From contig OX419760.1 in NCBI GenBank assembly GCA_948567375.1, forward strand, positions 20,398,001 to 20,462,000: a stretch of DNA of 64,000 nucleotides, given 5' to 3'. Below, one piece after another: positions 22,812 to 35,664 of the stretch (its first letter is position 1; every line of letters starts with the position of its first letter). The notes beneath the pieces were generated by a model. It searched no databases. It was not told where the DNA came from and saw only the letters and a program-made list of their open reading frames with translations. The translations under genes and the position numbers were made by a program. The DNA comes from Lunularia cruciata. Taxonomy: Eukaryota > Streptophyta > Marchantiopsida > Lunulariales > Lunulariaceae.

Positions 22812-22823
22812 CCGAATATTCGG
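22812..22823. promoter_or_regulatory. Candidate NIGT1/HRS1 binding site CCGAATATTCGG
   Basis: A perfect 12-bp palindrome with GAATATTC at its centre stands about 2.25 kb upstream of the NIGT1/HHO start codon. Plant NIGT1/HRS1 proteins are known to bind GAATATTC-type sites and to repress their own genes. That this copy is used is an inference; an AT-rich 64-kb window is expected to hold GAATATTC by chance. Confidence 0.35.
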
Positions 22824-23107
22824 AATTCGTCTGGCATCTCTGTACTTCGAGTCCAGCCTGCCAGCACTACGGTTGTCGTCGCTCTCGGCAGGAGGACAGA
22901 AGCTCTGTTTAAAAATGGGAATGTAAAAGAGAGGGTTTTTGTGAACTGTTAGAATCACTTCAATCCCGTCCCTTACAGTCGTTGACAAACTAAACTGCCA
23001 GCTAGGAAATCCTGCGAGACATATTTCCTACCAGCTGAAGTACTTCTAGGTTACATGAGCTATAGCTAATGCACAGAATCTTCCACCGGTAATCATCTCG
23101 CTATGCA

Positions 23108-23187
23108 CTTTGTGAATATGCATTTTGATGGGTCTTCCCATCCTTCTTATTATCCTACGCGGTCGCCACTTCTGTCTTTGTGAATAT
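23108..23187 (-). repeat. 56-bp insertion with 12-bp direct repeats (short repeat copy F)
   Basis: The 12-mer ctttgtgaatat occurs at 23108-23119 and 23176-23187. The 56 bp between read, on the minus strand, gtggcgaccgcgtaggataa and then aaggatgggaagacccatc. That covers the 5' core plus the hairpin, with the 3' half missing. It sits about 1.9 kb upstream of the NIGT1/HHO start codon. Confidence 0.75.
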
Positions 23188-25070
23188 TACCTTCCAGCAA
23201 TGTAATGGAATATAGTTAATTTGCGTATAGTTAATTTGCGTATCATGATTCTTTACTGCAATTTTACCCCAATAGAAGCCCCCCTCAAACAGAGTTGGAG
23301 GTTTATCGTTCTCCTCAGTACATCCATCCATGGAACGCCGGCATCCATCTAGTTTGGTATACGCTCTTGACTGTTGATTCCGAGGAGCTTCCATGCTTAA
23401 CCCATCATAGAAGGCCGAGAATTCATCGTTTACATCTCTACTGTAGATGAAGCATCGTATGGGTTCATGCGTTTTGTCAGGCGGAAGAACGAAAGCCGTG
23501 TTTTGTCTAAGTGAACAACGTTGATAGGTGCTTCTTCGATTTTCACGCTCCTCCACGATTTTCGTGACTACATACACTCAAGCCAAATCTGCCATCTGAG
23601 GTCGCGGGCTGCGCATTCCTTCATTTCTGCGGCTACGTCAGCCTCTTGTGTTGTCTAAGTCTGCCTAGAAATCGCACGATCGCCGCTCCGCTCTCGAGTT
23701 CGAGTTCCTCTCTCCAACCCCCCCGGGAATAATCTTGATGCTGACGGGCGGGACATTAGTAGAAACCTTCACGTGGAAGTTGATTCTGGTAAGGACTTGT
23801 AAGATAGACAGGCACGAGGGACCCAGTTCTCTTTCTTCTCTCGTGGTCGCGGCGACTGGTTTCCGAGAATCTGTGTGCGTACTGTGTGTGGTACACTTAC
23901 ATGCCTGCTCAGCCAGCCAATCCTCACAGGAAAGCATCGGCCGCGTCGCAGTCTATTTCTCAATTTTAAAGAAGCTTGTCTACCCTCATGCCCCTGCTGC
24001 CGTCGAGTGCGAATGCGATTTTGCTGGAGTACCTGGAAGGAGTCTTTCACCGCCGATACTTCAGAGATTGAACGCCGTTTTTACCTGACGACTTCTCTGC
24101 CCGATCATTGCTGTTTCCATCGACACTCTAGTAAGTAGTCGGAGCTCAGGTTGACGGATTTCTGAAACACTGCGGCACATCATCTTCTAGGAGCCTGTGA
24201 GGATCCAGTGAACTGGTGGAGAGCGTAAGGTTGTGATCAATTGTCGCGGCAATGCCATCTACCGGACAGCAACACAGTGGGCTTTGTACATGTCCAGGAG
24301 TACAGAAAAAGCATCTACTCCGCAGGAAGATGTATTTCTAACATTATCAGCGACTTTTTCATACTGTCCGCGACCTGTGTATTCTTGTCTCAGGTTAGTG
24401 TCTTGTCTTGGTTCACAAGAATACGCGGATCTGACCATCCATTTCTACGTCAGTTGTCTGTTAACGCTAGTCTATATTTTTCTTCTATGGAGGAAGATTT
24501 TGTACGAATGTAGTTTGTCAATGAATATAGACTTCAACCCTGTGAGAAATCTCGAGAATGAGTAGTACGATTTTCCTGCTTAGCTCAAATTTTCCTCAAA
24601 TTTGGTCACCTGAGGAGGTTGGAGTGGAACTGTTCCTTGGGACCAGTGAGAAGATGGTTTGGTGTGTAACGTGGACCGTTTTCTCGAGCTCACTTTCTAA
24701 AATCATGAGAAGTAAAAGTAGATGTCTCAAGTTTCATAAAGAGGGGTTCAATTGTAGTATTCTGTGCAGATAAATTGATCATCGCTTCGTTCTTAGGGCC
24801 GTTTCGAAGCTAAGAGTTTGCTGACAAATCGAATAGGAAACTATCGTTTTACCCTGTGCTTCTTGATTACGACTTGCCGTTACTCTGAACACCTGCATCA
24901 TACTGGGAGGAACGCGCTGGATTTGGAGGGATCGTTTAATCACAGGAGCTAATTACTCTCAGAACATCTTACTTGGAAGTCGTAGCTCGCGTAGGTTCTA
25001 GTAAAGCAACGATGCGTAAGTTAAAGTTTTTGGTTGGCAATTGCAGGGCATCTGAAGGTTGTATGAAGTC

Positions 25071-28009
25071 ATGGGGTCACCCGCCGATCTTAGTCTAGGA
25101 TGTAGAGCTCAGTCCTCTGTTGGCACCGGAAATGTTTTCAAGGCAGTTTCGATAAATGGTAATCAGATTGAACGAGATCGCAAGATGGATGGGTATTTGA
25201 AAGCCCTGGAGGATGAAAGGCGCAAGATTGAGGCATTCAAACGGGAGCTGCCTCACTGCATGCAACTTCTTGATTACGGTTAGTCATGACGCCGAATACT
25301 GCATTGTTTATAAGCGCAACAGTTGCCTGCTCTTGATCTTGTTTATCTAATTCCGTCTGCTACTCCGAGTACTCAGTATCGGCAGAGTCATCCATTAATA
25401 GCCACCAAAGGATGACCCCGTCTTCGCTCCTATTCTTGATCTTACGTGTAGAGTTCAATCGTACCTCCCTCATTGATGACAAACTGGAATGGGATTACTT
25501 CCGCAATTTTAGTGCTGGTTATTAGCTGACTTCAAAAATTTCTTATCCAACTTTTAAATCGTTACGGAAATTGTGATTAATGTCGGCCGCGGTCCCGAAA
25601 TCCCTTTGTCTGTAGCGTAGCACCAAACTAGCCAACGGCACGCCGAGTGAGTCTTCACACTTCTGGTTCTCTTGTTGTGTACGTGAAAATAACTCGCTGA
25701 TCTAATCGTTGCATTGAATGTCAATGCCGCAGCAATTGAAATTTCAAAGGATCGTCTTGTCGATTCTCCTCGTTCCTCATCCGGGGGAGGGCATGCAGTT
25801 GACTCTTATGGCGAAGTGGAGGCCAGTACTTTGGGGTCAGTCGGTAAGCATGTTGTGGAAGAGTTCCTCAAGAAATCGTGGGAAGCCCCAAAGATGGAAG
25901 TAGCCGAAGAAGCGGAAAACGTAACCAAGAGGTCAAGCAGTGGCGCGGAGGTCGATCATAAACCATCGTGGATGGCAGAAGCTCAATTATGGAGTCAACC
26001 ATCCACAAGACCAGAGGCATGGAAGGAGGTGAGGTGATAACGCGTGTGGCGGTACTAATATTTCGCGAATAAAGTTCGTTAGCTTCGTGTATATCAACTC
26101 ATTGCATCTAAGCATTTGGCCTCTTTAACTTGATGGGAGAAGCACCCACTTTTAACGGTTGAGCAGGAATGGCTTCGGGTTTATTGGCGTCTGCTCAAGG
26201 AATATTATTTCTCGAAACACCTACGTTCTAATGCTTAGTCGATTGCAGAAGGAGTCATCGACTGAAGACTCCGCGAGACGGCACGGAGACGTTACTGAGC
26301 AGAGTACGGTGACTAGCCCCGCAAATCTCTTCAACTCAAACAAAAGGTCTGGCGGGGCGTTTCTACCTTTCATCAAAGAAAAGCCTGTGCCCACCGTGGC
26401 TTCTAGAGTAAAGCTTGGAGAGGGAACAGATTTGGCCCTTTCGTCAGGGGAGAATAGACCAGCCTCTCGTAGTGCTTTAGTTTCCGTTGAGTCTGAGGTC
26501 GGCAGTCTCGATCTGAGTTCCACAAAAGCAAGAGATGTGGGGATGGAAAGTATGCAAGGGAAAGACAACGCGAGGAAATTAAATGGCAGCGTTAGTGGAG
26601 GCAATAACCACTCTGGTGGCACAGGGAGCACTAGCTCAGGGGGTGGTGGTAGTGGTCAGGCTCAAAGAAAAGCACGTCGTTGCTGGTCCCCAGAGCTCCA
26701 TCGGCGGTTTGTCAGTGCTCTTCAACAGCTTGGTGGTTCTCAAAGTGAGGAGAAACGTCCTTTCTTCCTTTTCATACATCGTGGTTTCTGCTATCTCTTT
26801 CTCTTTTTCATCGTTCACACTCCTAGCTACAAAGATGGAGAAACGTCTGCATTTTCTAGCCGTTTCTAATGGAAGTCTCTGGTGTGATCTTAACAGTTGC
26901 CACGCCCAAGCAGATACGTGAGCTCATGAAAGTCGATGGACTTACGAATGATGAAGTAAAAAGTCATCTTCAGGTAGACTTTTCGCTTCTTTTCAACTGG
27001 GCTACGTTTTTTTGACGACCTTGTGTTATTGTTCATGATTTCCCATTTCGGTTGTTGATTTCGTTGGGCATTGTATCCAGTTCAGGCGTCAAACCCCGTG
27101 AGCACGATTTAGTATGCACCCTTCTCTGAAATTCGAAGTTTATGATCGTTTTCTTATGAATCGTTGCCAGGTTCCCTCGCATCCTACTGTATGAGTTTGC
27201 TATGATACGTGCAAGTTTGTTGTGACCGTTGGGCATGTCAGACCCTAGTGGTACTTACGCCATCTAGTTCCTTTTGAGGATTTGCCGTATACTACAGCCA
27301 GATAATGCTATTATCAGCCAATCTTGTTTTCAAATTGCATATATTGGCTCACCTCTTTTTTGGAGGTAATGTCACTTGACCAGAATTTACATTAAAATTT
27401 ACATTAAAAGGATTGCTCTGTAAAAACAACTTAGTAATGCTTCTATGTATGCAGAAATATCGCCTACACACACGGAGACCAAGTCCTGCCCCGCAAGCTC
27501 CTCAGCAACAAACCCCTCAGTTGGTAGTGCTTGGCGGTATATGGGTACCTCCAGAATATACCAACGGTGGCATGTATCACGACCCTCCAAGTTCCGTGGC
27601 TCAGCAAGGCCAATTTTGTCAAGCTTCCATCTCTCAAGAAATATACTCTCAATTGAACCCGTCTGCTCAGATCCAGTTGCACCGGTCTCACAGCTCCCCA
27701 CAGGGACCTCTTCAGTCGACGAGTCAACTGACTAGTGGAGCACGTCAAGCAAGCGCCGAGGTGTACAGGGAAGATAGTCCTGGAGAAGACGGCAAGTCAG
27801 AAAGCTCAAGCTGGAAGGGAGAAGAGGATTCCAGGGGAAGGAGATCTGAGAAGGAGAGTGACAGAGAAATAGGGAGTGGTGGTAGAGATGACGACGACGA
27901 TGACACAGATATTGAGGATGATGGCAGGGAATCCGGAATGAGGTTGCAGCTAGAGATGTCTTTCTCTCGGGGCCACACAGTGATGAAACCTGAGCCACAG
28001 ATGGCTTAA
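25071..28009 (+). CDS. NIGT1/HHO-family GARP (G2-like) MYB transcription factor
   Basis: Five exons join in frame: 25071-25278, 25733-26028, 26249-26744, 26897-26973 and 27455-28009. All have GT..AG borders, and the total is 1632 nt encoding 543 residues. The N-terminal globular domain characteristic of the family is at residues 41-69 ([20 protein letters not shown]). The DNA-binding GARP domain is at about 311-367: [20 protein letters not shown], then [20 protein letters not shown] and [13 protein letters not shown]. The family signature [11 protein letters not shown] follows at about 385. The C-terminus is Ser/Glu/Asp-rich with an acidic run. MRLQLEM near the end resembles a degenerate LxLxL repressor motif (inference). 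Family members are nuclear repressors linking nitrate and phosphate starvation responses. The start was chosen at ATG 25071 because the family N-terminus follows it directly and a splice acceptor lies just upstream. Family assignment is firm; orthology to a particular HHO gene is not. Confidence 0.93.
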
Positions 28010-30185
28010 GCAGGAACAACAAGTCGCATGTATCTGAGTTGCGAAAACTGTCTCGAATCTGAGTTCCGGAGACTGTCTTGAATGGATTCTTGCTAGTAAG
28101 AGACACAAGGAGGTATCTACAGCAAGTTTATCCAACAACTCAATCGGGGGAAACCCTTCATTTGTTGCCACGAGTTGTGTTTTCCATGATTCTTAGATGC
28201 CAAGATTTTATTGGAATTACCAAAGCGGTGGCGTCTAATTGGCTACAGAAACGGGCATGGGGACAGGTTGGCAATGGAAAAGATGTCATAAACATCAAGT
28301 TGGCGCGCGGGAGCTGCTCGTGTGAACGGTCTGGAGTGCGCTCCGTTGGTTGCTCCTCAGATTCTTCTGCCACTCTTTCTCTACGACGGGGCCGGTGTCA
28401 ACAACACGTTCTTTCCACCATCATCAGGACGGCACTTCACATTGCATGATGGTCAAAAGATATTTGCCAAGGGCCTTTTGCAGCAGAACTGCTGTATACA
28501 TACAAACAACGCGGGCGTTCCAAGCCCAAGCAGTCATATACCCAATCGCGGCTGTTTGTAATCATGAAAGGATTTTGGGTTATGTTTTCCCTAGCTCGTC
28601 TAAGTCAGCCATTATAATAGTCACGCAAAGGCAAGACGTTTGAAATTCGCCATAGAACCGGGGGATAAGAAGAATCCCTCAACTACTTCCACCGCGTGCA
28701 GATTGTTCTTGCTCTTTCCGCTGAGTTTAGACTCTTCCATAGGGATGTATTTCTATGTACAGGACCCAGTGCGTGAGAGTGCACGACTGAAGCCAGGAGC
28801 GGAAACCGGAGATATACCTTTTGCGGTATCTTCATTGAATATTTTGTATATATACTGTCGCCCACAAATGATCCTCTTCCAAAAGTTGATAACTTATAAA
28901 TGAATTTGGTTAGAGCATCTGGTTCAGAATCTATTACTGGTATTTTTATTTCTTGTTGGATTGAAATACCCCAAGGAGAAAGACAAAGGAATATGAGGTA
29001 ACAAGAAGCGGAAAAAGGGGAGAATATGAGTAGGGTTCAAAGAAAATGTGTTAAGACCCCATGCAAAGTTTTACTCCTTTATCAAAACAAAGTGGAAAGA
29101 AACAAAGTAATCTAATGTCAAGGTGGATCATAGAGGTTTTCCAGTAGCATACCCAGTAGATGGGGAAAGGTGGATAGTAAATGTGAGAAGGGTAGATACT
29201 GAACGGTAGTGGAGATAGTGTTGTGTCTTCTAAGAAACCTTAGTGCCTAAAGTGTTACAAGATGATCGAGACATTATCTAAAATATGAAGTGAACAAGGT
29301 TGGAGAGATAACCGAGTTACTCTCCTCTGTAAGGGTAATATGTTTTCTTTAGACAAAAATGATCAAATTGATAATTAAGATTCACCAAAATCTCTAGAAC
29401 CAAAGTAAGGATGTCAAAGAGGATAGCCTAGATGCGTAATGATACTCCTTCACCTTAATGATTATTATTGTTATTCTTGTCAGAATGAATGCTGGTGCCA
29501 ATGATTATCAAACAACAACGAACAATGACCTATAAACCTTGGAAGACCCATGACCGATGGAGGTTAGTAACCATCCTATTATTACCATTGGGAAAATAAT
29601 TGCACTATTTGATGAGATATATGGGCAAATATTTAGTTCGTATGAGATACATGGGAAGAACATTTAGTTCATATCATGTGAGGCAACCCCACCGCAGCAA
29701 GCAACGAAGCAAGACTATCTTTGTCCACGAGACAAAGACATTTTCTTTTAAAGGGAACTGAGGATAATCCGAGTGATTGTGGTAGGAGGTATGTATTCGT
29801 TCTAATATCAACTTCATTTCAATAAATTATTCTTGCATTAAAGTAGATGGTTCTTTTTAGGCTGAATGATCATACACATTACTCTATTAAGAACTTGAAC
29901 TGACTAGATATCCAGCCTTTAAGCGGAAAACTATACTCCTCACTAAAGTACACATTAAAGTTCTGACTTAAGCATTGAGGTAGATATTATTGTAGTAGGT
30001 TTAATGCTCTTAAGGATTGTACTTTCTTAAAACCTAGATTAACTTGGTATAAAGAGAAGGCCCCTTGCATAAGATTACAAAAACAAAGTAAAAAACATTT
30101 TAATTATGAAAAGGTCAAACTTAAAAGGTACTATGGATTGTTTATAGATAATAATTTATAAGTAATTAATTTATTGAGATGGTAA
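28010..30185. other. 3' flank of the NIGT1/HHO gene, then AT-rich spacer
   Basis: 28010 to about 28900 keeps the GC level of the gene and probably includes its 3' UTR; no clear polyadenylation site could be chosen. From 28.9 to 30.19 kb the sequence is AT-rich without convincing frames. It includes a short direct repeat of about 30 bp near 29610-29670 (atgagatatatgggcaaata, then atgagatacatgggaagaac). Confidence 0.45.
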
Positions 30186-31443
30186 TGCAATGAATGAAGT
30201 GAATGAAATGAAATATAAAGCCCAAAATACACCAAAGATTTAGAAGGTTGAAAACACACTACAAATCACATGGAATGTGAACCTAGGGCACTTGACGAAT
30301 CTTTAATAGACTAATCTCAGTTATATAATTTCCTAATGCTAAAACCTCAATTTATAAGAGAACTGAGAAATCATGACTACTAATATGATGTCTCAATCTG
30401 ATCTGCTCGTAGCAAGGGCACTCAAGAAAGACACCATCCTCAACTTTGCTTATAGAACAAAATGTGCAAAGCGCATGGAATGCTCTATATGCTACCACCA
30501 TCCTTGTTCTACTTCTAATCTATGAGAGCTAGTTTTATACTGAGGAATGACATGTCTAAATGAGGTAGAGATCAGAGCCAAGAGATAATCTTGCTCATAA
30601 TACACCAACATAGGATTTACAAACTGTTGATTGAACATTATCTTGGTACCAAGTTCATGCCATATACAACATAAGAACAACTCCTTGGTCATCTCTCATG
30701 ATGAAATAGGCTCCAACCTCCAATTTTGCTCAAAAACATGCAACCTTGTAATCAGCCTATGGAATCAAATCTATATACCAACCAATAGATAGAGTTGCAC
30801 AAAGATCTTGGTAGGGAAGTCTCTCATGCTCCATGGACCTTAACTTAGTGGCATATGTGAGAGCTAAGAGCTAAGAGCAAAGCTTCAATCTCAAGAGACT
30901 ATTTTAGAAAGCAACAAAACATATGGAGTTTGAGTCCTCACACCAAGTTCATCAAACAAAATCACTTTTTGAACTTTCTCAACCTTTTGTCACCAAGTCT
31001 TCTTAGTATGTCTTCCCCAAAGCTCTTCTTGAAATCAATAAATGCAACATAGATAGCTCTTCCAACACCCTTGGATTTCTACCACAAAACATAGAATACT
31101 AATGGATGGTCTAATGTACTAAAGCCTGATCAACTTGGCACTAAGCCTAAATTTTGTACTTTTCAGCCCAAGTACTCAACCTAGACTCCAAAATTTGACC
31201 ATACAAGTTGGCAAAGATACTACCAACTAGTATGGTATAGTAATTGGTGACAACATCTCTGTGTGCAGACTTGTGAATGGGAACTACTTTCTTTAAACAC
31301 CATTTGTCAAGAAAGCAACATCTGATTGCTTCATTCAAGAGAGAAGTAAGTACTAAAATCAGATGATTGCTGCCCAATTTTAGAAGTTCAACACAAAGTC
31401 CATTAAGGTCTTCAACCTTACCATTGGCCTTACCATTGGCCAA
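30186..31443 (-). mobile_element. LINE fragment with internal RT deletion
   Basis: The 3' terminus (minus strand gggctttatatttcatttca, then a TTCATT-type tail) is at about 30186-30225. Upstream come the Cys/His tail and the GVRTQTPYVLL segment (about 30950). Near 31017 the minus strand jumps from FIDFKK of the RT straight to the KKTW segment after the RT, which removes about 0.8 kb including the catalytic box. The RT N-terminus is at 31147-31443 (LNGLCVELLKLGSNHLILVL, then KKVVPIHKSAHRDVV). Confidence 0.8.
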
Positions 31444-31671
31444 ACCATTATCTTCCCATTACCCAAACCTTTATCTTTGTCAATACATGACCAGATGGAA
31501 CAAGATGTACCTCTTTGGAACCATCTTGTTGTGACCTTTCTCTAATTATCAAGTTTGATGGGTTTGGATATTTTGTGGGTAAAGTTATGAGGATTTGTAA
31601 ATTTGGATTTCCCCATGGTCTTGGAGTTGAATGAGAGGGTATTAATCCTTGAACCTGGTCAACCAAGAGAT

Positions 31672-32600
31672 TCAAGACCTCAAGAAGAGTACAATCTTAC
31701 TATTAACATCAACCAAAGGGATGGTTGATGCTACCAAGAAAGTTGTTTCTTTGGGAGCACAAGCCATTGATATTTCTACACAAAGCATAGAGCTCCAATA
31801 GATTATGAACACAACACAAAGCGGAGTGCTTCAACAAATTATGAACACATTGGAAGTGAAGATGAAGTCATATGCTAAAGCTTCTAAGGTGGCTCAAATC
31901 TCTTACTTGTAAGAGCATAAGGTTGAGAAGGAGAACCAACTTATTAGAATGAAAAACTTGAGGATTTCAGGTTTGCTAGAGATAGAGAAAGAAGACACCA
32001 AGGCTATAGTGTGTAAGTTTATTATTGATTCTTTGAGATTCCATGTTACTCAGATTTTACAAGCATATAGATTGGGACAACAAGGTGCACAACCAAGAAG
32101 CATTTTGGTGAGGTTTGGCTCACAAACGTAGATGAATTCAGTGATGGAAAACAAGGCTTTACTCAAGGAGCGGTGCATCTAGTTGGACCTTGATCTCACT
32201 CCTCTCCAATGGAAAGTGAGGAAGGGAGAATTAGAAAAGTGAAGGAGGCTCAACAAGTAGGTTTTTTTGCATTCTTGAGAGGTAATAAAGTTGTGATCAT
32301 CCAAAGGAAACAATTAGCTGCTGCATAGCAATCCCAAACCTTAGGGTGCTATTTTGAAATGTCCATGGGCTCACACACACCAAGTACTTAAGTGCTAAGC
32401 CTTTGTGGGATAATGGCAACTTGATCAATCTTATGGAGACATGGGAATATGAGAGAAATACCATTTAAGACATTAGAGGATTCACTCTTGTTGGTCCAAC
32501 TTAAAACAAGTGGAGACAACATAAGGGAATCGGCTTTGGAGGTATTGCTACTTACATCAGATTTTGCTTTGAAAAATCAATATCTTGAAATCTTGGCTTT
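31672..32600 (+). mobile_element. LINE fragment: ORF1 and start of ORF2 endonuclease, inverted to its neighbours
   Basis: Starting at tcaagacctcaagaagagta, the plus strand follows LINE ORF1 from its coiled-coil end (GMVDATKKVVSLGAQA in broken frame). It continues through the RRM-like part in frame 31949-32131 (MKNLRISGLLEIEKEDTKAI, then YRLGQQGAQPRSILVRFGS). ORF1 ends in tgcatagcaatcc at about 32324-32336. The endonuclease start follows and breaks off near 32590. It lies between minus-strand LINE pieces on both sides. Confidence 0.8.
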
Positions 32601-32614
32601 GAAAAATCAGTGAT

Positions 32615-35600
32615 TTGGCTTTGAAATTAATAAATGCATTATAAAGAGCTCTTCCAACACCTTTTTACTTCCACCACAAAACATGAAGTACTAATAGATG
32701 ATCCAAAGTACTAAAGCCTAATCTGAATTCAGCTTGGCATTTGGTATGAATTTTGTACTTTTTAGCCCCAATACTCAACTCATCAACTTGGATTCCAAAA
32801 TTCAAACATATAATTTGGCAAAGATACTGCCACCTAGTATGGTATGGTAATTGGTGACAACATCACTCTGGCCAAACTTGTGAATGGGAACTACCTTCTT
32901 CAAGCACCATCTATAAATAAAGCCACACCTGATTGCTTCCTTCAAGATTGAACTAAGGAATAGGTAGGGGGATCAAATAATTGCCGCTCCATTTCAAAAA
33001 TTCAATACAAAGTCCATCTCTCTTCAACCTTACCATTGGCTAACTTCTTGATTTGATCCTTGAAATTTGCTTCAAAGATTCTGCAAGGAGATCCAAGGAG
33101 CATTAGGGAGAAAATATAGATCCTTGACATAGTTACAAAGCTCTTTCAAGTCTAGCAATGAAGATGGAGATCTAACAACAAACATCTTCCAAAAGGCCTT
33201 GAGATTTATCCTCAATTTAGTGCTCAACTCAGCCTCCTTAAGTCTTAGAGATGCTAGCTTCTTGCACTTCACTAACTTTCTATAAGAGACAAAAGCAAGC
33301 TTCTGTGTAATCTAATCAAGGGTCTTATCTATAGTTTTGATCCTTTCCATTTTATAATTTGTATACCACCTATTGCAAGTAAGACCAAGTCTCATCTTGT
33401 GAGATGCTCTTGGAACAAAAGTAGTCGATGTGGATTGAAGAAGTTCAACCAATTGATCACTTAGCTTTTAAAAATTAAAACTCCAATCCATAACGCTCAG
33501 CTTCTCTTGGATAACTTGTTGGTATAAATCTCTCTTGTGGATATAGATGGAGTTTCACTCTAGAGGCATGCTCAATAGGTAATGTGGTTCTATTGGAACA
33601 AGGAAGAAGGATGGCAAAGGATGGCAAAGGTGCATGATTGAATTCAGGTTGAGGATCTAAAACAAAAAAATCAGAAACATAGTGTATATCACTAGGTGAG
33701 GTCAATATGTAATCCTCTTGGTTGATATTAACAACAAGAAAATACTCTTCTTGAGGTCGTGAATCTCTTGGTGGACAAGGTTCAAGAATTATTTTCACAA
33801 CAATGATCTCAGCCTTTACAATTTCCAAGTCAGCCATGAGAGTAACTCATGCATTGGGACATAGGTGCAAAGAAGCTTTGTGGAAGTCATTGAATTTCCT
33901 ATATATTTCAGCTAATTTTTAGTGCTTCATGTCTATATCAGCAATGTTTTTCACTATCTTGGAATCTTCCATTGTGCCAATTACTAGTCACTCAGATTGA
34001 TGTTTTACTTCCAACACTAAAACTTCAAGATTTTGAAGTAGGCATAGCTTTTATTATACAACTCTTAGGACTACTAACCAAGTGTTCAAGAAAGGGACCT
34101 CAAGGAGCTGGTTCTAGTGAGATAAGAATCACCTTATTTGGCTCATTTGGCCATGGGAGTGCAAAGATACTATCTTCCAAATTTGTGTCTCATAAAGAAA
34201 CCAAAGGCTGCAAAATTTGAGGTACCTAGAGCTTCTCCAGTATCCTCTAACCTTTTTCAATCAGTACTTAGTGTAAATCTGAGTAAGCTGATTATGATGA
34301 TCCATAGAACACTTCATTTGGATCATTGAGTACAAAGATACAATAGCTTCAATTTACACCATCCACAATTAGAATCTTAAAAAATTTACAGAGTAGAAAC
34401 ATGTTGTAATAGCTTGCACACATATCTAAAGCTCACCAACTAGCAATTATTTGAAAGGTCTTAAGATATGTTTCTATACGATAAAATATTTGGATTTGTG
34501 ATGTGTGATGATTGAGAAATAGCATTTCCCAATGTTATAATGTACAAAAACTGATAGATTGCAAACTTTCACAAATTCCTTGTTTGACCTCCAACTGCAA
34601 AAATCCAGACCTTAACAAAAACCATACAAAGTTTTGGTTCTATTGGAACAAAAATCAGCTAATTTGGACTTCTAATTATAGAGTAATCTCACTTTACATG
34701 TGCATATCTTAACACCAAGTACTTGGAAATGTTAGAGTGAATCAAATGGTTGCATTTTCTGTCTCAAATGCCCAAATACTGCAAGAAAGAATTCAATGGA
34801 AAGCTCATGACCATATGGATCTTATGACAAAAGAATTACTTAATTTGGGTCCATGAGTGAAGAGAATTAGTCCACCAAATTTGGTTCTCCAAACACCAAG
34901 ATGCAAAAGATGTGACAGAATGAGAATTATCTTCACTTCTAGCTCAAATCTCCATATGCTACAAGCTTGTAAAACACAAGTTCTGATGCAAAAATTCTGA
35001 ATGGATTTGCACTTGTGATTGAAGAGCAACAACCCTCCAAATTTGCGTCCAATCACATATATTTCTCAAAACTTTCTCAATATTCACAAATCCAAAACTC
35101 TGTGTATGGCAAACTTAGTGAGTCTGGTCATAATTGGAGGCTCTCAGCACAACATTTCTAATAGAAGCACCACCACTCCATTTGCTCAAGTAATGATAGA
35201 GATACAACAATTTGAGTATGTGATGTCAAATCTCTAAAATCAAGAACCATTTAGGTATATTCAGATGTTTATACCTTTTAGCTCATGCATCTAATGAATA
35301 TCAGATTGGTCTCAATCAAAGCCCTTGGAGAGGTGTTTCCTATGAATTGAAGTAATTTTGATTTAGACTTGTATTGATAGAGGAAAAAATCACCAAATCT
35401 CCTCCCATTCAACTCCAAGATCTTTGGAAAACCCAAAATTTCAAATGTTCATAACTTTATAAATAGATATCCAAACTCCACAAATGTTGTAGCTATGAAA
35501 GGCTCGCAACAAGAAAGTTATAAAAAGGTAAAGCACATTGCATTTGGTCATGTATTGTCAAAGATACAATCCCCAAAATGTTTGTTGCATAATAACTCTC

Positions 35601-35640
35601 AAATGTTCTACCCTTCTCCAAGAACTCCCATTGGTAGCTC
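32615..35640 (-). mobile_element. LINE, minus strand: 5' UTR, ORF1 start, EN and RT start, with internal deletion
   Basis: Reading the minus strand, 35640-34000 is a non-coding leader of recurring related units (for example near 35539 and 34139). ORF1 opens near 33975 (matching MEASKMMQDIAEIA in broken frame). Frame 33837-33475 then begins in ORF1 (MADLEIVKAEIIVVKI) and runs into the endonuclease end (DYILTSPSDIHYVSDFFVLD, then FNHAPLPSFAILLPCS), so the region between is deleted. The linker follows at 33272-33072 (KKLASLRLKEAELSTKLRIN) and the RT start at 33060-32620. The catalytic His of the endonuclease is kept here (NHAPL). Confidence 0.75.
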
Positions 35641-35664
35641 AAACCTCCAAAAAAAAAAAACAAG

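Larger units (their letters stand above)
22225..25070 (+). promoter_or_regulatory. 5' flank and probable leader of the NIGT1/HHO gene
   Basis: GC content and CpG frequency rise from about 22.7 kb and stay high to 24.2 kb, unlike the AT-rich repeats on either side. A good splice acceptor (ggttggcaattgcag) ends at 25046, 24 bp before the start codon, so the transcript probably has a 5' UTR intron. The matching upstream exon could not be fixed. Open frames here (for example 23155-23577 minus) overlap on both strands and look like by-products of high GC. A short repeat insertion lies at 23108-23187 and a palindromic GAATATTC site at 22814. Confidence 0.4.

Noticed and set aside
23155-24140. Several overlapping open frames on both strands upstream of the NIGT1/HHO gene
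   Set aside because: They overlap in different frames in a GC-rich stretch, lack domains, and the longest (23155-23577 minus) spans a short repeat insertion. They are best explained as chance frames in a promoter and leader.
26221-26631. 136-codon minus-strand frame opposite NIGT1/HHO exon 3
   Set aside because: Antisense shadow of a well-supported exon.
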